From JAHZMA01 sp965205905 (GTDB lineage: Bacteria; Pseudomonadota; Alphaproteobacteria; JABAAW01; JAHZMA01): DNA of 64,000 nt. Location of the stretch: the NCBI GenBank assembly GCA_965205905.1, contig CBDBHZ010000001.1, positions 124,001-188,000 on the forward strand, written 5' to 3'. The first letter of the stretch is position 1. Each line of letters opens with the position of its first letter. The translations under genes were made by a program, and so were the position numbers. Shown here piece by piece: positions 27,344-35,850 of this stretch. Below the pieces are notes generated by a model. That model made no database searches and was not told where the DNA came from. It worked only from the letters and a program-made list of their open reading frames with translations.

Positions 27344-28714
27344 TTACTTCGCAGGCCCAACCCATACCGTCTTGATATTGGTGAATTCCCGAATGCCATA
27401 AACACTTAATTCGCGCCCATAGCCCGATTTTTTCGTGCCACCAAACGGCAGCCGCGCATCAGATAACACATTGCCATTGATAAATACCGAACCTGCATCA
27501 ATCTTTCGTGCCAGCTGATTTGCCCGTTCGATATCGCCGCTCCATAATGCCGCCCCTAAACCATATTCGGTATCGTTTGCTAACATTATCGCCTCATCAA
27601 CATTCGCGCAACGGATAATCGATGCCACGGGGCCAAATAATTCTTCACAAAATGCGGTCTGCCCTTGCTTCACGCCCGTTAGCAAAGTCGGCTGATAATA
27701 GCACCCCTTGCCGTCAATAACGTCTCCGCCTGTTACCAATGTTGCGCCATCTTTAACCGACCGCAATGTTTGTTCGTGCAATTCATCGCGCAAATCAGCA
27801 CGCGCCATAGGCCCAATCTCGGTATCGCTATCCATCGGGTCGCCGATTTTCAGTTTTTTCATACCCTCGATAAACAGACTGGTAAATTCATCAGCAACAC
27901 TTTCTTCCACAATAAAGCGTTTCGAACTGATACAGGTTTGCCCATTATTTAAGAACCGTGCTTTCACTGCCATCTTCGCCGCAAGTGCTATATCAGCATC
28001 GGCAAGCACGATGAAGGGGTCAGACCCACCCAATTCTAGCACAGTTTTCTTCAGATTTTGCGCCGCTTGGGTGGCAATCATTTTACCCGCTTGCGTCGAG
28101 CCCGTTAGCGTAACGGCGGCGATACGGTCATCATCAATGATAGCGGCTACTTTATCTGCGCCAATCAGCAATGTTCGCATCAAGCCATGCGGTGCGCCCG
28201 CTTCCCTGATAATTTCTTCAATCGCCATCGCGCATTTTGGCACATTGCTGGCATGTTTTAAGATTGTGCCATTGCCCGCCACCAATGCTGATGATGCAAA
28301 ACGGAAAAATTGCCAAAATGGAAAATTCCACGGCATCACTGCCAACACCACGCCAAGCGGGTCAAACACCACGCGTGACTCAGTTGCGTTTGATGCAATC
28401 ACCTCATCGGCAAGAAACTTTTCTGCATTTGCGGCGTAATAGTCGCAACCGCCCGCGCATTTTTCAATCTCGCCCAGCGATTCCGTGATTGGCTTGCCCA
28501 TCTCTTCGGTTATCATGCGGGCATATTTATCTTTATTGGCACGCATCACTTTGGCGATATTACTTAGCAACGCGCATCGCACCCTGATAGGAGTCTGCCG
28601 CCAAGCTTGCTGGGCAATCACAGCATCAGCCAGTGCGGTTTCTATGGTATCGGCACCATGCCGTTCAAAAGTTTGGGTCGTCTCGCCAGTTGTGGGGTTG
28701 ATGGAATTTAGCAT
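27344..28714 (-). CDS. NAD(P)-dependent succinate-semialdehyde dehydrogenase-like aldehyde dehydrogenase
   Basis: The 456-residue enzyme has the aldehyde dehydrogenase fold marks: PWNFPFWQ near residue 129, the catalytic glutamate in LELGGSDPF near 232, and the catalytic cysteine in NNGQTCISSKRF near 266. The start NPTTGETTQTF and the compact length fit the short succinate-semialdehyde dehydrogenase (GabD/Sad) group, which oxidises succinate semialdehyde to succinate. It is divergent from tctC, with about 140 bases between starts, suggesting joint control. Substrate identity is from similarity only. Confidence 0.8.
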   Translation of the reverse strand: MLNSINPTTGETTQTFERHGADTIETALADAVIAQQAWRQTPIRVRCALLSNIAKVMRANKDKYARMITEEMGKPITESLGEIEKCAGGCDYYAANAEKFLADEVIASNATESRVVFDPLGVVLAVMPWNFPFWQFFRFASSALVAGNGTILKHASNVPKCAMAIEEIIREAGAPHGLMRTLLIGADKVAAIIDDDRIAAVTLTGSTQAGKMIATQAAQNLKKTVLELGGSDPFIVLADADIALAAKMAVKARFLNNGQTCISSKRFIVEESVADEFTSLFIEGMKKLKIGDPMDSDTEIGPMARADLRDELHEQTLRSVKDGATLVTGGDVIDGKGCYYQPTLLTGVKQGQTAFCEELFGPVASIIRCANVDEAIMLANDTEYGLGAALWSGDIERANQLARKIDAGSVFINGNVLSDARLPFGGTKKSGYGRELSVYGIREFTNIKTVWVGPAK

Positions 28715-28854
28715 ATTGCACCTATATTGTGATAATTTTAATCAGATGATTGACTATAGCATATTTAGATGCTAACATAAAAGGCTATATTTGCATTATT
28801 TAGGTGCAATTTATTATTGATAGAAACATATAATAACATTCTAGGAGTAACATG

Positions 28855-29835
28855 ATGTTAAAATTATTTCGTATTATGGTAGCTTTTGCTATCGTCTCAT
28901 TCGCAAGCGTATCAGCTTTTGCATTTGACCCCAAACAACCTGCTTGTATCGCGCCTGCTGGTGCTGGTGGCGGTTGGGATTTCACCTGCCGTCAAGTTGG
29001 TAAAACATTGCAAGACTTAAAACTTATCCCCAGCACGATGAAAGTAACCAATCTTTCAGGCGGTGGTGGCGGTGTTGCCTTTGCTGAAGTTGTCAGCAAG
29101 CGTAGCAAAGAAAACGACCTGATTGTTGCAGCTTCTGCGGCAACCACAACCCGTTTGGCACAAGGTGCTTACCCCGGCAATTCAATGGGGCAAGTGCGCT
29201 GGCTTGCTACAATCGGTGCTGATTATGGCGTGATTGGTGTATCATCATCAAGCAATATTAATAGCTTACAAGAATTGATGGCGCAAATCAAAAAAGACCC
29301 GCGTTCGATTGCTTTTGCAGGTGGTTCGGCAGTTGGTGGTTGGGACCATCTTAAAGTATTGCTTGCGGCACGTGCGGCGGGCATTAAAAATGTCAAAAAC
29401 GTTAAATATGTCGCTTTTTCTGGCGGTGGTGAGGCAATGACGCAATTATTGGCAGGTTCAGTGCAAGCATTCACAGGTGATATTTCTGAAGCACAAGGCT
29501 TTGTTGAATCAGGTGATTTAAAAGTATTGGCGATTTTATCGCCTGAACGTTTACCCGGTAACGCAAGTCAGTTTCCAACGGCAAAAGAGCAAGGCATTGA
29601 TGTGATTGGCGCGAATTGGCGTGGCTTTTATGCGCCCGGTGGCATGTCTAAAGCGGCTTACAAATATTGGGTGAATGCACTTGAACAAATGTATAAAACT
29701 GATGAATGGAAAAAAGTGATGGCAGCCAATGGACTTGCACCGCTTTCATTATCAGGCAAAGATTTTGAAAAATTTGTGAAGCAAAATATCAAAGATATTA
29801 CCGAGCTTTCTAAAGAAATCGGTATCTTAAAATAA
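28855..29835 (+). CDS. tctC: Tripartite tricarboxylate transporter substrate-binding protein TctC
   Basis: The ~326-residue periplasmic protein starts with a signal peptide (cut after ASVSAFA) and then PACIAPAGAGGGWDFTCR, the usual ligand-loop start of TctC/Bug-type receptors. FSGGGEAMTQLLAGSVQAF near residue 185 is also typical. Two adjacent ATGs exist (28852, 28855); the second is seven bases from AGGAG. The gene is followed by a hairpin terminator before tctB, so it can be made in excess over the membrane subunits. The ligand is probably a carboxylate. Confidence 0.9.
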   Translation: MLKLFRIMVAFAIVSFASVSAFAFDPKQPACIAPAGAGGGWDFTCRQVGKTLQDLKLIPSTMKVTNLSGGGGGVAFAEVVSKRSKENDLIVAASAATTTRLAQGAYPGNSMGQVRWLATIGADYGVIGVSSSSNINSLQELMAQIKKDPRSIAFAGGSAVGGWDHLKVLLAARAAGIKNVKNVKYVAFSGGGEAMTQLLAGSVQAFTGDISEAQGFVESGDLKVLAILSPERLPGNASQFPTAKEQGIDVIGANWRGFYAPGGMSKAAYKYWVNALEQMYKTDEWKKVMAANGLAPLSLSGKDFEKFVKQNIKDITELSKEIGILK

Positions 29836-29842
29836 TAATATT

Positions 29843-29871
29843 GAGGGGGTGAATGTTTCGCCCCCTTTTTT
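29843..29871 (+). terminator. Rho-independent terminator/attenuator between tctC and tctB
   Basis: GGGGG and CCCCC arms separated by TGAATGTTTCG are followed by six T residues, starting eight bases after the tctC stop. An apparent ATG at 29853 lies in its loop and is not a good start for tctB. The position suggests partial termination that lowers tctBA relative to tctC. Confidence 0.75.
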
Positions 29872-29888
29872 CAATGAGGAGTTATCGC

Positions 29889-30320
29889 GTGAGTGACCGT
29901 ATTTTCGGCATTATCGGCATAATATTTGCCATTTTTTATATTTGGCAAGCATCACTGATTCAAGATAGTTTTATCAGCGATGTGGTAGGGCCGCGCACTT
30001 TTCCTTATATTTTAGCGGTTGGGCTTGCTGTTTGTTCCCTCATCATCGCCTTAAAACCTGATGCCTCTGTGCGTTGGCCGCAAGCGCACCAGTTTTTTGA
30101 ACTTGTGATGACGGTTGCGATATTAGGCATTTACGCATGGGTGTTGCCAACTGTTGGTTTCTTACTATCGACTGCGGTGGTTTCTGGCTATCTTACATGG
30201 CGGTTAGGCACCAAACCATTACATGCTGGTATCTTTGGCATTGCAACATCTTTAGGCATTTATTTGGTGTTTAAGCAGCTGCTTGGATTATCATTAGCGC
30301 AAGGTTTGTTAGGATTTTAA
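29889..30320 (+). CDS. tctB: Tripartite tricarboxylate transporter small membrane subunit TctB
   Basis: The 143-residue product (GTG start) has four membrane spans, the usual TctB form, with VGPRTFPYILAVGLAV near residue 38 in the family's typical place. GTG at 29889 is preferred to ATG 29853 because GAGGAG stands seven bases before it and the upstream ATG is within the terminator loop. It lies between tctC and tctA in the normal order and is needed with TctA to move the substrate across the inner membrane. Confidence 0.87.
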   Translation: MSDRIFGIIGIIFAIFYIWQASLIQDSFISDVVGPRTFPYILAVGLAVCSLIIALKPDASVRWPQAHQFFELVMTVAILGIYAWVLPTVGFLLSTAVVSGYLTWRLGTKPLHAGIFGIATSLGIYLVFKQLLGLSLAQGLLGF

Positions 30321-30335
30321 GAAGGTGAATTTTTA

Positions 30336-31844
30336 ATGGATACATTCTCGGCACTGATTGATGGCTTTGTGATTTCACTCACTTGGCAAAATTTAATGTT
30401 TGCATTTATTGGCTGTGCGCTAGGCACAATGATGGGCGCGCTGCCCGGTTTAGGACCTGCCAATGGTGTGGCAGTGTTGATTCCTCTGGCGTTTTCGCTT
30501 GGGCTTGAGCCTGTTTCCGCACTGATTTTGCTGACATCAGTCTATTATGGCTGTATGTATGGCGGACGAATTTCGTCAATCTTACTGAATATTCCGGGCG
30601 ATGAACCCGCAATGATGACCTGTCTTGATGGCTATCCGATGAGTCGCAACGGGCGCACGGGTGAGGCGTTAAGTCTTTCGGGCGTTTCATCTTTTGTGGG
30701 CGCGTTTTTCGCCACGATTGGGCTTGCATTATTAGCACCACAGCTGGTTAAAATCGCGTTATTATTTGGACCAGCAGAATATTTTGTGCTATTCGTGCTT
30801 GCCTTTGCCACATTAGGCGGGGTGTCGTCAACCAATCAAGCCAAAGCCGCCTTTGCCGCTTTTTTTGGCATTATGCTAGCAATGGTTGGGGTGGATACGC
30901 AAACTGGCACGCCACGTTTAACCTTTGGTGAGATTCATCTGTATGATGGCATTGATTTTCTGGTGGTGATTGTTGGGCTGTTTGCGGTTTCTGAAGTTTT
31001 GGTGTTTATTGAAAACAAGCATGGCAATGCCAGCGCGCAAGAAACACCAAAAATCGGACGCATCACGCCATCATGGTCACTGTTGAAATTTTGCGCGCCT
31101 GCGATGGGGCGGTCAACAATATTAGGATTTTTAGCAGGCGTATTACCGGGCGCGGGGGCATCGCTTGGTTCATTCATTTCTTACACGGTTGAAAAGAAAA
31201 TATCCAACAAAGATGATACATTCGGGAAAGGCGACCCGCGCGGTGTTGCCGCCCCTGAAGCGGGCAATAATGCATCGGCTGGCGGTGCGCTTGTGCCAAT
31301 GTTGGCATTGGGTGTTCCGGGCTCTGGCACAACGGCAGTGTTGCTTGCCGTTTTGCTGACAATGAATATCACCCCCGGACCTTTATTATTCACCAAAAGC
31401 CCCGATGTGGTATGGGGTTTAATTGCCGCACTTTTTATTGCCAATGCCATGTTGCTGATTATGAATATCCCGATGGTCAGCGTGTTTGCGCGGGTGTTAT
31501 TATTGCCATCGCGCTTTTTAATGCCAGTGGTAGCGATGATTTCGTTTGTTGGGATTTACGGCATTTCGGGCTCTAATTTTGAATTGATGATGATGGTATT
31601 TTTTGGTGTTTTGGGCTGGCTATTTCGAAAATTTGATATACCATTAGTGCCGATTGTTTTGGGCGTGCTGTTGGGCAATGATATGGAAGTAAATTTACGC
31701 CGTGCCATGACAATTTCGGATGGTGATTGGTTTATCTTGGTGGCATCACCGCTCTCGATTGGTTTGTGGGTGCTGGCAATTTTAGGATTTGTTGTGCCGA
31801 TTTTTACAGGCGCAAGAATGAAAATGAAAATGAAAAAAACCTAA
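30336..31844 (+). CDS. tctA: Tripartite tricarboxylate transporter large permease TctA
   Basis: The 502-residue membrane protein carries the TctA signatures: GALPGLGPANGVAVLIPL near residue 36, YYGCMYGGRISSILLNIPGDEPA near 67 and GVLPGAGASLGSFISY near 268, with LALGVPGSGTTAVLLA in the second half. It follows tctB by 15 bases. The last four bases overlap the convergent DUF924 gene. TctA forms the translocation pathway. Confidence 0.93.
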   Translation: MDTFSALIDGFVISLTWQNLMFAFIGCALGTMMGALPGLGPANGVAVLIPLAFSLGLEPVSALILLTSVYYGCMYGGRISSILLNIPGDEPAMMTCLDGYPMSRNGRTGEALSLSGVSSFVGAFFATIGLALLAPQLVKIALLFGPAEYFVLFVLAFATLGGVSSTNQAKAAFAAFFGIMLAMVGVDTQTGTPRLTFGEIHLYDGIDFLVVIVGLFAVSEVLVFIENKHGNASAQETPKIGRITPSWSLLKFCAPAMGRSTILGFLAGVLPGAGASLGSFISYTVEKKISNKDDTFGKGDPRGVAAPEAGNNASAGGALVPMLALGVPGSGTTAVLLAVLLTMNITPGPLLFTKSPDVVWGLIAALFIANAMLLIMNIPMVSVFARVLLLPSRFLMPVVAMISFVGIYGISGSNFELMMMVFFGVLGWLFRKFDIPLVPIVLGVLLGNDMEVNLRRAMTISDGDWFILVASPLSIGLWVLAILGFVVPIFTGARMKMKMKKT

Positions 31845-32377
31845 AGCTCCGAAATTTCCACCAAATATTCCATCTCTTCTAAACTGAATTTGCGCTCCAA
31901 TGTGGCGTTTCTATGCGGAAACCGTCCGAAGCGCATGATAACATCATAATGTTCCTGTGCGAATTGTAGGCTATCGCCCATCTGTAACGCGCTGAATAAT
32001 TTGAGGCTTTGTTGCTGAATCAGTTGCGATTCTGAATGCATGAAAGGCATGTAGCAAAACATGCGTTCGGGCTTTGATAATTCCTTATCCGCGCCTGTCT
32101 CAATCGCCATTTGCGCCAATAATAACGCCATGCCATCATAGGCGTAACCCTCAGCTGAGTTTCTAAATAAATTACGCGAAAATTGGTCAAGAATGATAAT
32201 TTCGGCAAGCCTGCCTTGCGGAGTCTCACGCCAATGCGCTAACTCACCCGCGCGTGCTTGGGCGTGCATGGTGGCAAACGCCTCAACGCGTTGGTCGGTT
32301 TCATCCGATTGCATAAACCAATCTTTGGGTTGCAAAATTTCAAACCAGAATTTGATAATATGTTGATAACCTATCAT
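31841..32377 (-). CDS. DUF924 family protein
   Basis: The 178-residue soluble helical protein matches the DUF924 family by its FWFEILQPKDWF start, the LAEIIILDQFSRNLFR segment near residue 55 and FCYMPFMHSES near 107. The biochemical role of the family is not established. It is convergent with tctA and overlaps its stop by four bases. The start region has no strong ribosome site. Confidence 0.85.
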   Translation of the reverse strand: MIGYQHIIKFWFEILQPKDWFMQSDETDQRVEAFATMHAQARAGELAHWRETPQGRLAEIIILDQFSRNLFRNSAEGYAYDGMALLLAQMAIETGADKELSKPERMFCYMPFMHSESQLIQQQSLKLFSALQMGDSLQFAQEHYDVIMRFGRFPHRNATLERKFSLEEMEYLVEISEL

Positions 32378-32420
32378 GGTTTTATCTTAATATATACGGG
32401 CAAAAAAAGCAAGTATGATG

Positions 32421-32800
32421 TTAGTATTGAGTAATAGCGGTGGGATTATCAAGGTTTGCATCATCGCTAGTATTGCACACAAGCGGGGGGATTATCAAGG
32501 CAAGCACCATCAGAGTATTAAACACAAGCGGGGGTTGTTAAGGGGGCATTCGCAAGATGGCGGGCTTGTCCTCGCCATCGAGAAGCGAATTCGCGCCCCC
32601 TTAAATAATAAAGCCCAACTTCGCAAAGCCCCCCCATATAATAATGTATCGCAAAACGCACCATCAGAGTATTAAACACGAGCGGGGGGCATGGGGGGTC
32701 ATTTTTGGCGATGGGCTTCTGCCTCATCGCCTACAAAATGTCGCACCCCCATATAATAATGTATCGCAAAACACACCGCCCTATGTGTTGCACCCCCTAA
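32421..32800. repeat. Dense mosaic palindromic repeat block, two cores
   Basis: Three flank boxes (TAGTATTGAGTAATAGCGG, TAGTATTGCACACAAGCGG, GAGTATTAAACACAAGCGGG) lead into a 67-base core at 32538-32604 that differs by one base from 43011-43077. A second element follows from 32665, with CATGGGGGGTC ... CACCCCCCATATAAT around a GGCGATG/CATCGCC hairpin. Open frames in the block are repeat translations. Confidence 0.88.
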
Positions 32801-32877
32801 AAACACACTATCACCTCTTTTATGTTCCTAAATATCCACAAAAAATAATTATATTTCAAAAAAGTTCTAAATAAGTA

Positions 32878-32906
32878 TTGACAAGCATATATTTATGCGA
32901 TAATGA
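32878..32906 (+). promoter_or_regulatory. Sigma-70-type promoter before a small ORF
   Basis: TTGACA at 32878-32883 and TAATGA at 32901-32906 are separated by 17 bases, in a very AT-rich stretch. It points at the small ORF at 32972. Confidence 0.5.
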
Positions 32907-32971
32907 TAAAGAATATACACGATAAAAAATGTATATATTGATGAAATATCCGTTTATTCAGAGGAAAAAAC

Positions 32972-33088
32972 ATGAACAGCCAAGCACTTTCTAGCCAAAA
33001 CCTAGCCATTAATAACAAACTCAAAGGCAATCAAAAATGCCGATTCGCTGATATGGAGCAACTGCATAAAGTTGTTAACGATTCATAA
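32972..33088 (+). CDS. Small ORF of 38 residues cut off by a repeat element
   Basis: The frame starts MNSQALSSQNLAINNKLK with GAGG nine bases upstream and a good promoter further up. The stop TAA falls at the first bases of the repeat core (TAATATCAAGGGGG). I do not recognise the protein. The intact promoter and ribosome site with an abrupt end at a repeat suggest the 5' part of a longer gene that was truncated. Confidence 0.4.
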   Translation: MNSQALSSQNLAINNKLKGNQKCRFADMEQLHKVVNDS

Positions 33089-33310
33089 TATCAAGGGGGT
33101 GCGACTTCGCTTCTCGGGCGTGAGGACGGAGCCCACGCCCTTGCGAAACCCCCTTGATAATCCCCCGCCATACTCAATATTGAGACACAGCGGTGGGGGG
33201 CATGGGGGGCGTCTTGGCAAGAGAGCGGACGTAAGTCTCGCGACCGAGAAGCCAAGCCGCAAAGCCCCCCATATTATAATGTATCGCGGGCACGCACCGC
33301 CCTATGTGTT
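33086..33310. repeat. Mosaic palindromic repeat block with two cores
   Basis: The first core, 33089-33160, runs ATATCAAGGGGGTGCGA to CCCCCTTGATA with nested GGGCGTG/CACGCCC arms. The second, about 33185-33285, runs GGTGGGGGGCATGGGGGGC to GCCCCCCATATTATAATG, the layout also found inside murE-murF. Confidence 0.85.
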
Positions 33311-33371
33311 GACGAATCTAAAAACACGCACCGCCATCATTCCGTGCCACTACCCCACTATAATACCATCG

Positions 33372-33475
33372 GCAAGGCTCGACCGCCCCATTTAAATATT
33401 ATGGGGTAACAAGGAAGAGCCTTGCTAACTTTCAAGTAAAGCAAGAGGGAATCCATATGGCGGACGTAAGTCCGC
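33372..33475. repeat. Tandem hairpins upstream of the KAP NTPase gene
   Basis: GCAAGGCTC (33372-33380) pairs with GAGCCTTGC (33417-33425) around CCCCAT/ATGGGG. A second perfect hairpin, GCGGAC GTAA GTCCGC, follows near 33455-33475 with a GNRA-type loop. GGGAATCCATATGGC beside it recurs near 35740. The role is unknown. Confidence 0.5.
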
Positions 33476-33552
33476 TTTCAAATTACCGCCTTATATGTTA
33501 AATATAGCAAAAGCATTTTTAAAACACACCAAATCAAAACAGGAGTGAAATC

Positions 33553-34959
33553 ATGGAAGAAGGTTTTTCTGAATTGCGGTTTTCTGATAGAGACGACTAC
33601 AATAGAAAACCGATTGCCGACAACATTATCACATTATTACAGGCTGAAATAGAAATATCGCCAATGGTGATTGATGGGCAATGGGGCAGTGGTAAAAGTG
33701 AATTTTGCCATAAACTTAAAAATTTAATAAAAGATGAGCATCAGGAATTAACACCTGTTTACCTTAATGCCTATCAATATGATTATGGCGATGATGCCTT
33801 TATGATGCTGTTATCTGCGATTACGAAGTTGATTGATGATGGTAGCAAAGATGATAAAAAAAATAAGATCAATAAACAAATCAAACAAGATATTGTCAAA
33901 ACAGCATGTGCTGTTGCTACCGTTGTTGGCAAAAATATCGCTTTACCTGCATTGAATAAATGGCTTGGCATTGATGTTGAAAAATTTACAAAAGAAACAG
34001 CTAATGCTCTCGGTGATGTAGAAAAATTTATAAATATTACTCAAAACCCTGAAATGACAATGGAAAAAGATATAAAAGCCTTTGAAGATTTTACTGACAA
34101 TCTTACCGCCCTTAAAACAGCATTGAAAGCATATACACAAGACAAAAAAATCGTGATATTCATCGATGAGTTAGATAGATGCAACCCGATTTTTGCACTG
34201 TCTCTGTTAGAAAAAGTCAAACATATTTTTGATGTTACAGGGATTCAATTCGTCTTTATCACAAATATGAGTTCATTAGCCGCCACGATTGAAAATCAAT
34301 ATGGCAAGATTGATGCAAAAACATATTTATCAAAATTCTTTGTGTTTAAAATAGGATTGCCTAACGAAGTTTACACTAAAACTGTGGTGCTACGTGCCAA
34401 TATGCAACATTTCCACATTATTGTTGGAAAAAGTAGTATCAATATAAACGTTATCGACAATAAGGAAATATATAATTTATTAGATTTTTTATTCAGGAAA
34501 GATAGACGTACTTTACGTGATGTAGAACGTTATTTTAAAAATTTTGAAATCTTTCAAACATTACCTTCCAACTACTCAATACAACAAAATACAAATATAG
34601 GAACAAAGTTACTAACCATGCTCACTCTTTATCTAATTAGTTTTGAACCAGAAATGCAGCATAGATATTTAGATGGTACAGTCAATAAACAAGATGTTAA
34701 TAGATTATTTGGTTATGATGCTGATAGGTTTCCTAAATTTCAACCAAACATGCAACTTGATATAGATAGGGATACAGCAAGCATAACCCATTTATTATTC
34801 ATTGTAGTATTACATGAGGCTAATGACCTACAACCAATAAACAATCAAGGATGGAAAAACTTGCTTCAAGGGTGTTTCAAACATGATTTTTGGGAAATAG
34901 AAAAAGCAGATAACCCAATCTATAACACCATTAAAACAATGCAGTTTGTTAAGCAATAA
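33553..34959 (+). CDS. KAP-family P-loop NTPase
   Basis: The 468-residue protein has Walker A GQWGSGKS near residue 43, close to the N terminus, and Walker B VIFIDELDRC near residue 201 followed by FVFITNMSSLAATI, the arrangement of KAP NTPases. No clear membrane spans are seen between the motifs; the residue 105-135 stretch is only mildly hydrophobic. KAP proteins occur in accessory and phage-defence settings, but no function is proven here. AGGAG stands seven bases before ATG. Base composition is more AT-rich than the housekeeping genes, and repeat blocks lie upstream, suggesting acquisition. Confidence 0.75.
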   Translation: MEEGFSELRFSDRDDYNRKPIADNIITLLQAEIEISPMVIDGQWGSGKSEFCHKLKNLIKDEHQELTPVYLNAYQYDYGDDAFMMLLSAITKLIDDGSKDDKKNKINKQIKQDIVKTACAVATVVGKNIALPALNKWLGIDVEKFTKETANALGDVEKFINITQNPEMTMEKDIKAFEDFTDNLTALKTALKAYTQDKKIVIFIDELDRCNPIFALSLLEKVKHIFDVTGIQFVFITNMSSLAATIENQYGKIDAKTYLSKFFVFKIGLPNEVYTKTVVLRANMQHFHIIVGKSSININVIDNKEIYNLLDFLFRKDRRTLRDVERYFKNFEIFQTLPSNYSIQQNTNIGTKLLTMLTLYLISFEPEMQHRYLDGTVNKQDVNRLFGYDADRFPKFQPNMQLDIDRDTASITHLLFIVVLHEANDLQPINNQGWKNLLQGCFKHDFWEIEKADNPIYNTIKTMQFVKQ

Positions 34960-34983
34960 CAGGTGCAATAAAAACAATAACCC

Positions 34984-35652
34984 TTACTGAAATAAATCAC
35001 CGCAATTTTTGTAATCACTGTCGTAACATCTGCTTGCGCGATTTTGTGCTTGCGCAATTTGTGCTGATGTCATGTATGACTTTAGAACTTTAATAGCTTT
35101 TAATGAATCATGTCTATTGGCTTGTGCCATTAACATCAAAGCATAGGCTTTGTTATTATTTTCCATAACGCCCTTACCATTATAATACATAGCCCCTAAA
35201 TTATATTGTGCTTCTGCATGACCTTGTTCAGCCGCTTTTTGATAATAATAAATTGCCTTTTTATAATTTTCTATAACACCCTGACCATACTCATGTATAT
35301 ACCCTAAATTATATTGCGCGGCTGAAAGGTTTTGTTCAGCGGCTTTTTGAAACCAATAAAGCGCTTGTTTATAATTTTCGATAACACCCTGACCATCTCT
35401 ATACATAACCCCTAAGTTATATTGCGAGACTGTAAGACCTTGTTCAGCAGCTTTCTGAAACCAGTAAAATGCTTTTTTGTAATCTTGTGAAACCCCCTGA
35501 CCAGCGACATACCTATCTCCTAATCTAAATTGCGCTGTTGCATCGCCTTGTTCAGCAAGTTTTTTTGTCTCCGCGAATGATAGTTCTGCCACTGCGTGTT
35601 GAGGCAGTGATAGACATAATAAAATCGCTAATAAGATGATGATTTTTTTCAT
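34984..35652 (-). CDS. Secreted Sel1-like repeat protein
   Basis: The product of 222 residues starts with a signal peptide (MKKIIILLAILLCLSLPQHAVA) and then has four consecutive 36-residue Sel1 repeats of the pattern AQYNLGxMYxxGQGVxxNYKxAxYWFQKAAEQ. Such repeats form helical scaffolds for protein binding. The frame extends upstream for 60 codons into repeat DNA, but ATG 35652 has AAGGA at good spacing and starts the signal peptide. The C-terminal Cys pair (SRCYDSDYKNCGDLF) may form a disulfide. Confidence 0.82.
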   Translation of the reverse strand: MKKIIILLAILLCLSLPQHAVAELSFAETKKLAEQGDATAQFRLGDRYVAGQGVSQDYKKAFYWFQKAAEQGLTVSQYNLGVMYRDGQGVIENYKQALYWFQKAAEQNLSAAQYNLGYIHEYGQGVIENYKKAIYYYQKAAEQGHAEAQYNLGAMYYNGKGVMENNNKAYALMLMAQANRHDSLKAIKVLKSYMTSAQIAQAQNRASRCYDSDYKNCGDLFQ

Positions 35653-35724
35653 GGTAAGATTCCTTGAGTATTTTGATTTATTATAGATTGCGTTATTTAT
35701 TGTTGCAAGTGAAAAAAGGCTTTT

Positions 35725-35850
35725 TGAATGCAAACTTCGTTTGCCATATGGATTCCCGCTCTTATACGCTACCCTATCGGGATAGCGGGCGGGAATGACG
35801 GCGAGAGAGGCGGTGCGTGTCGGGGTGTGCAATTCTAGCGGATTAATGCG
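35725..35850. repeat. Repeat block between sel1 gene and lysK, providing the lysK stop codon
   Basis: It includes the hairpin GCAAAC TTC GTTTGC, ATGGATTCCCGC, GCGGGAATGACGGCG, GGTGCGTGTC and, on the minus strand, GCATTAATCCGCTAGAATTG. The last piece matches the repeat ends at tldD, the COQ10-like gene and 46280, and contains the final LIR codons and the TAG stop of lysK. Confidence 0.7.

Noticed and set aside
28716..28809. Inverted pair TTGCACCTA/TAGGTGCAA between gabD-like gene and tctC as an operator
   Set aside because: One copy coincides with the ribosome site of the dehydrogenase gene, the spacing is long, and a nine-base match in this AT-rich gap can be chance.
32421..33310. Insertion sequence or transposon as the origin of the repeat blocks
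   Set aside because: No transposase frame and no consistent target duplications were seen in the window; a trans-mobilised element cannot be excluded but is not supported.
32415..33395. Several 70-107 residue open frames in the repeat-rich gap
   Set aside because: They consist of repeat modules and lack starts with ribosome sites; only the 38-residue frame at 32972 has its own promoter and ribosome site.
35653..35832. 60-residue extension of the Sel1-repeat protein
   Set aside because: The extension is repeat-derived, while ATG 35652 begins a proper signal peptide with a ribosome site.
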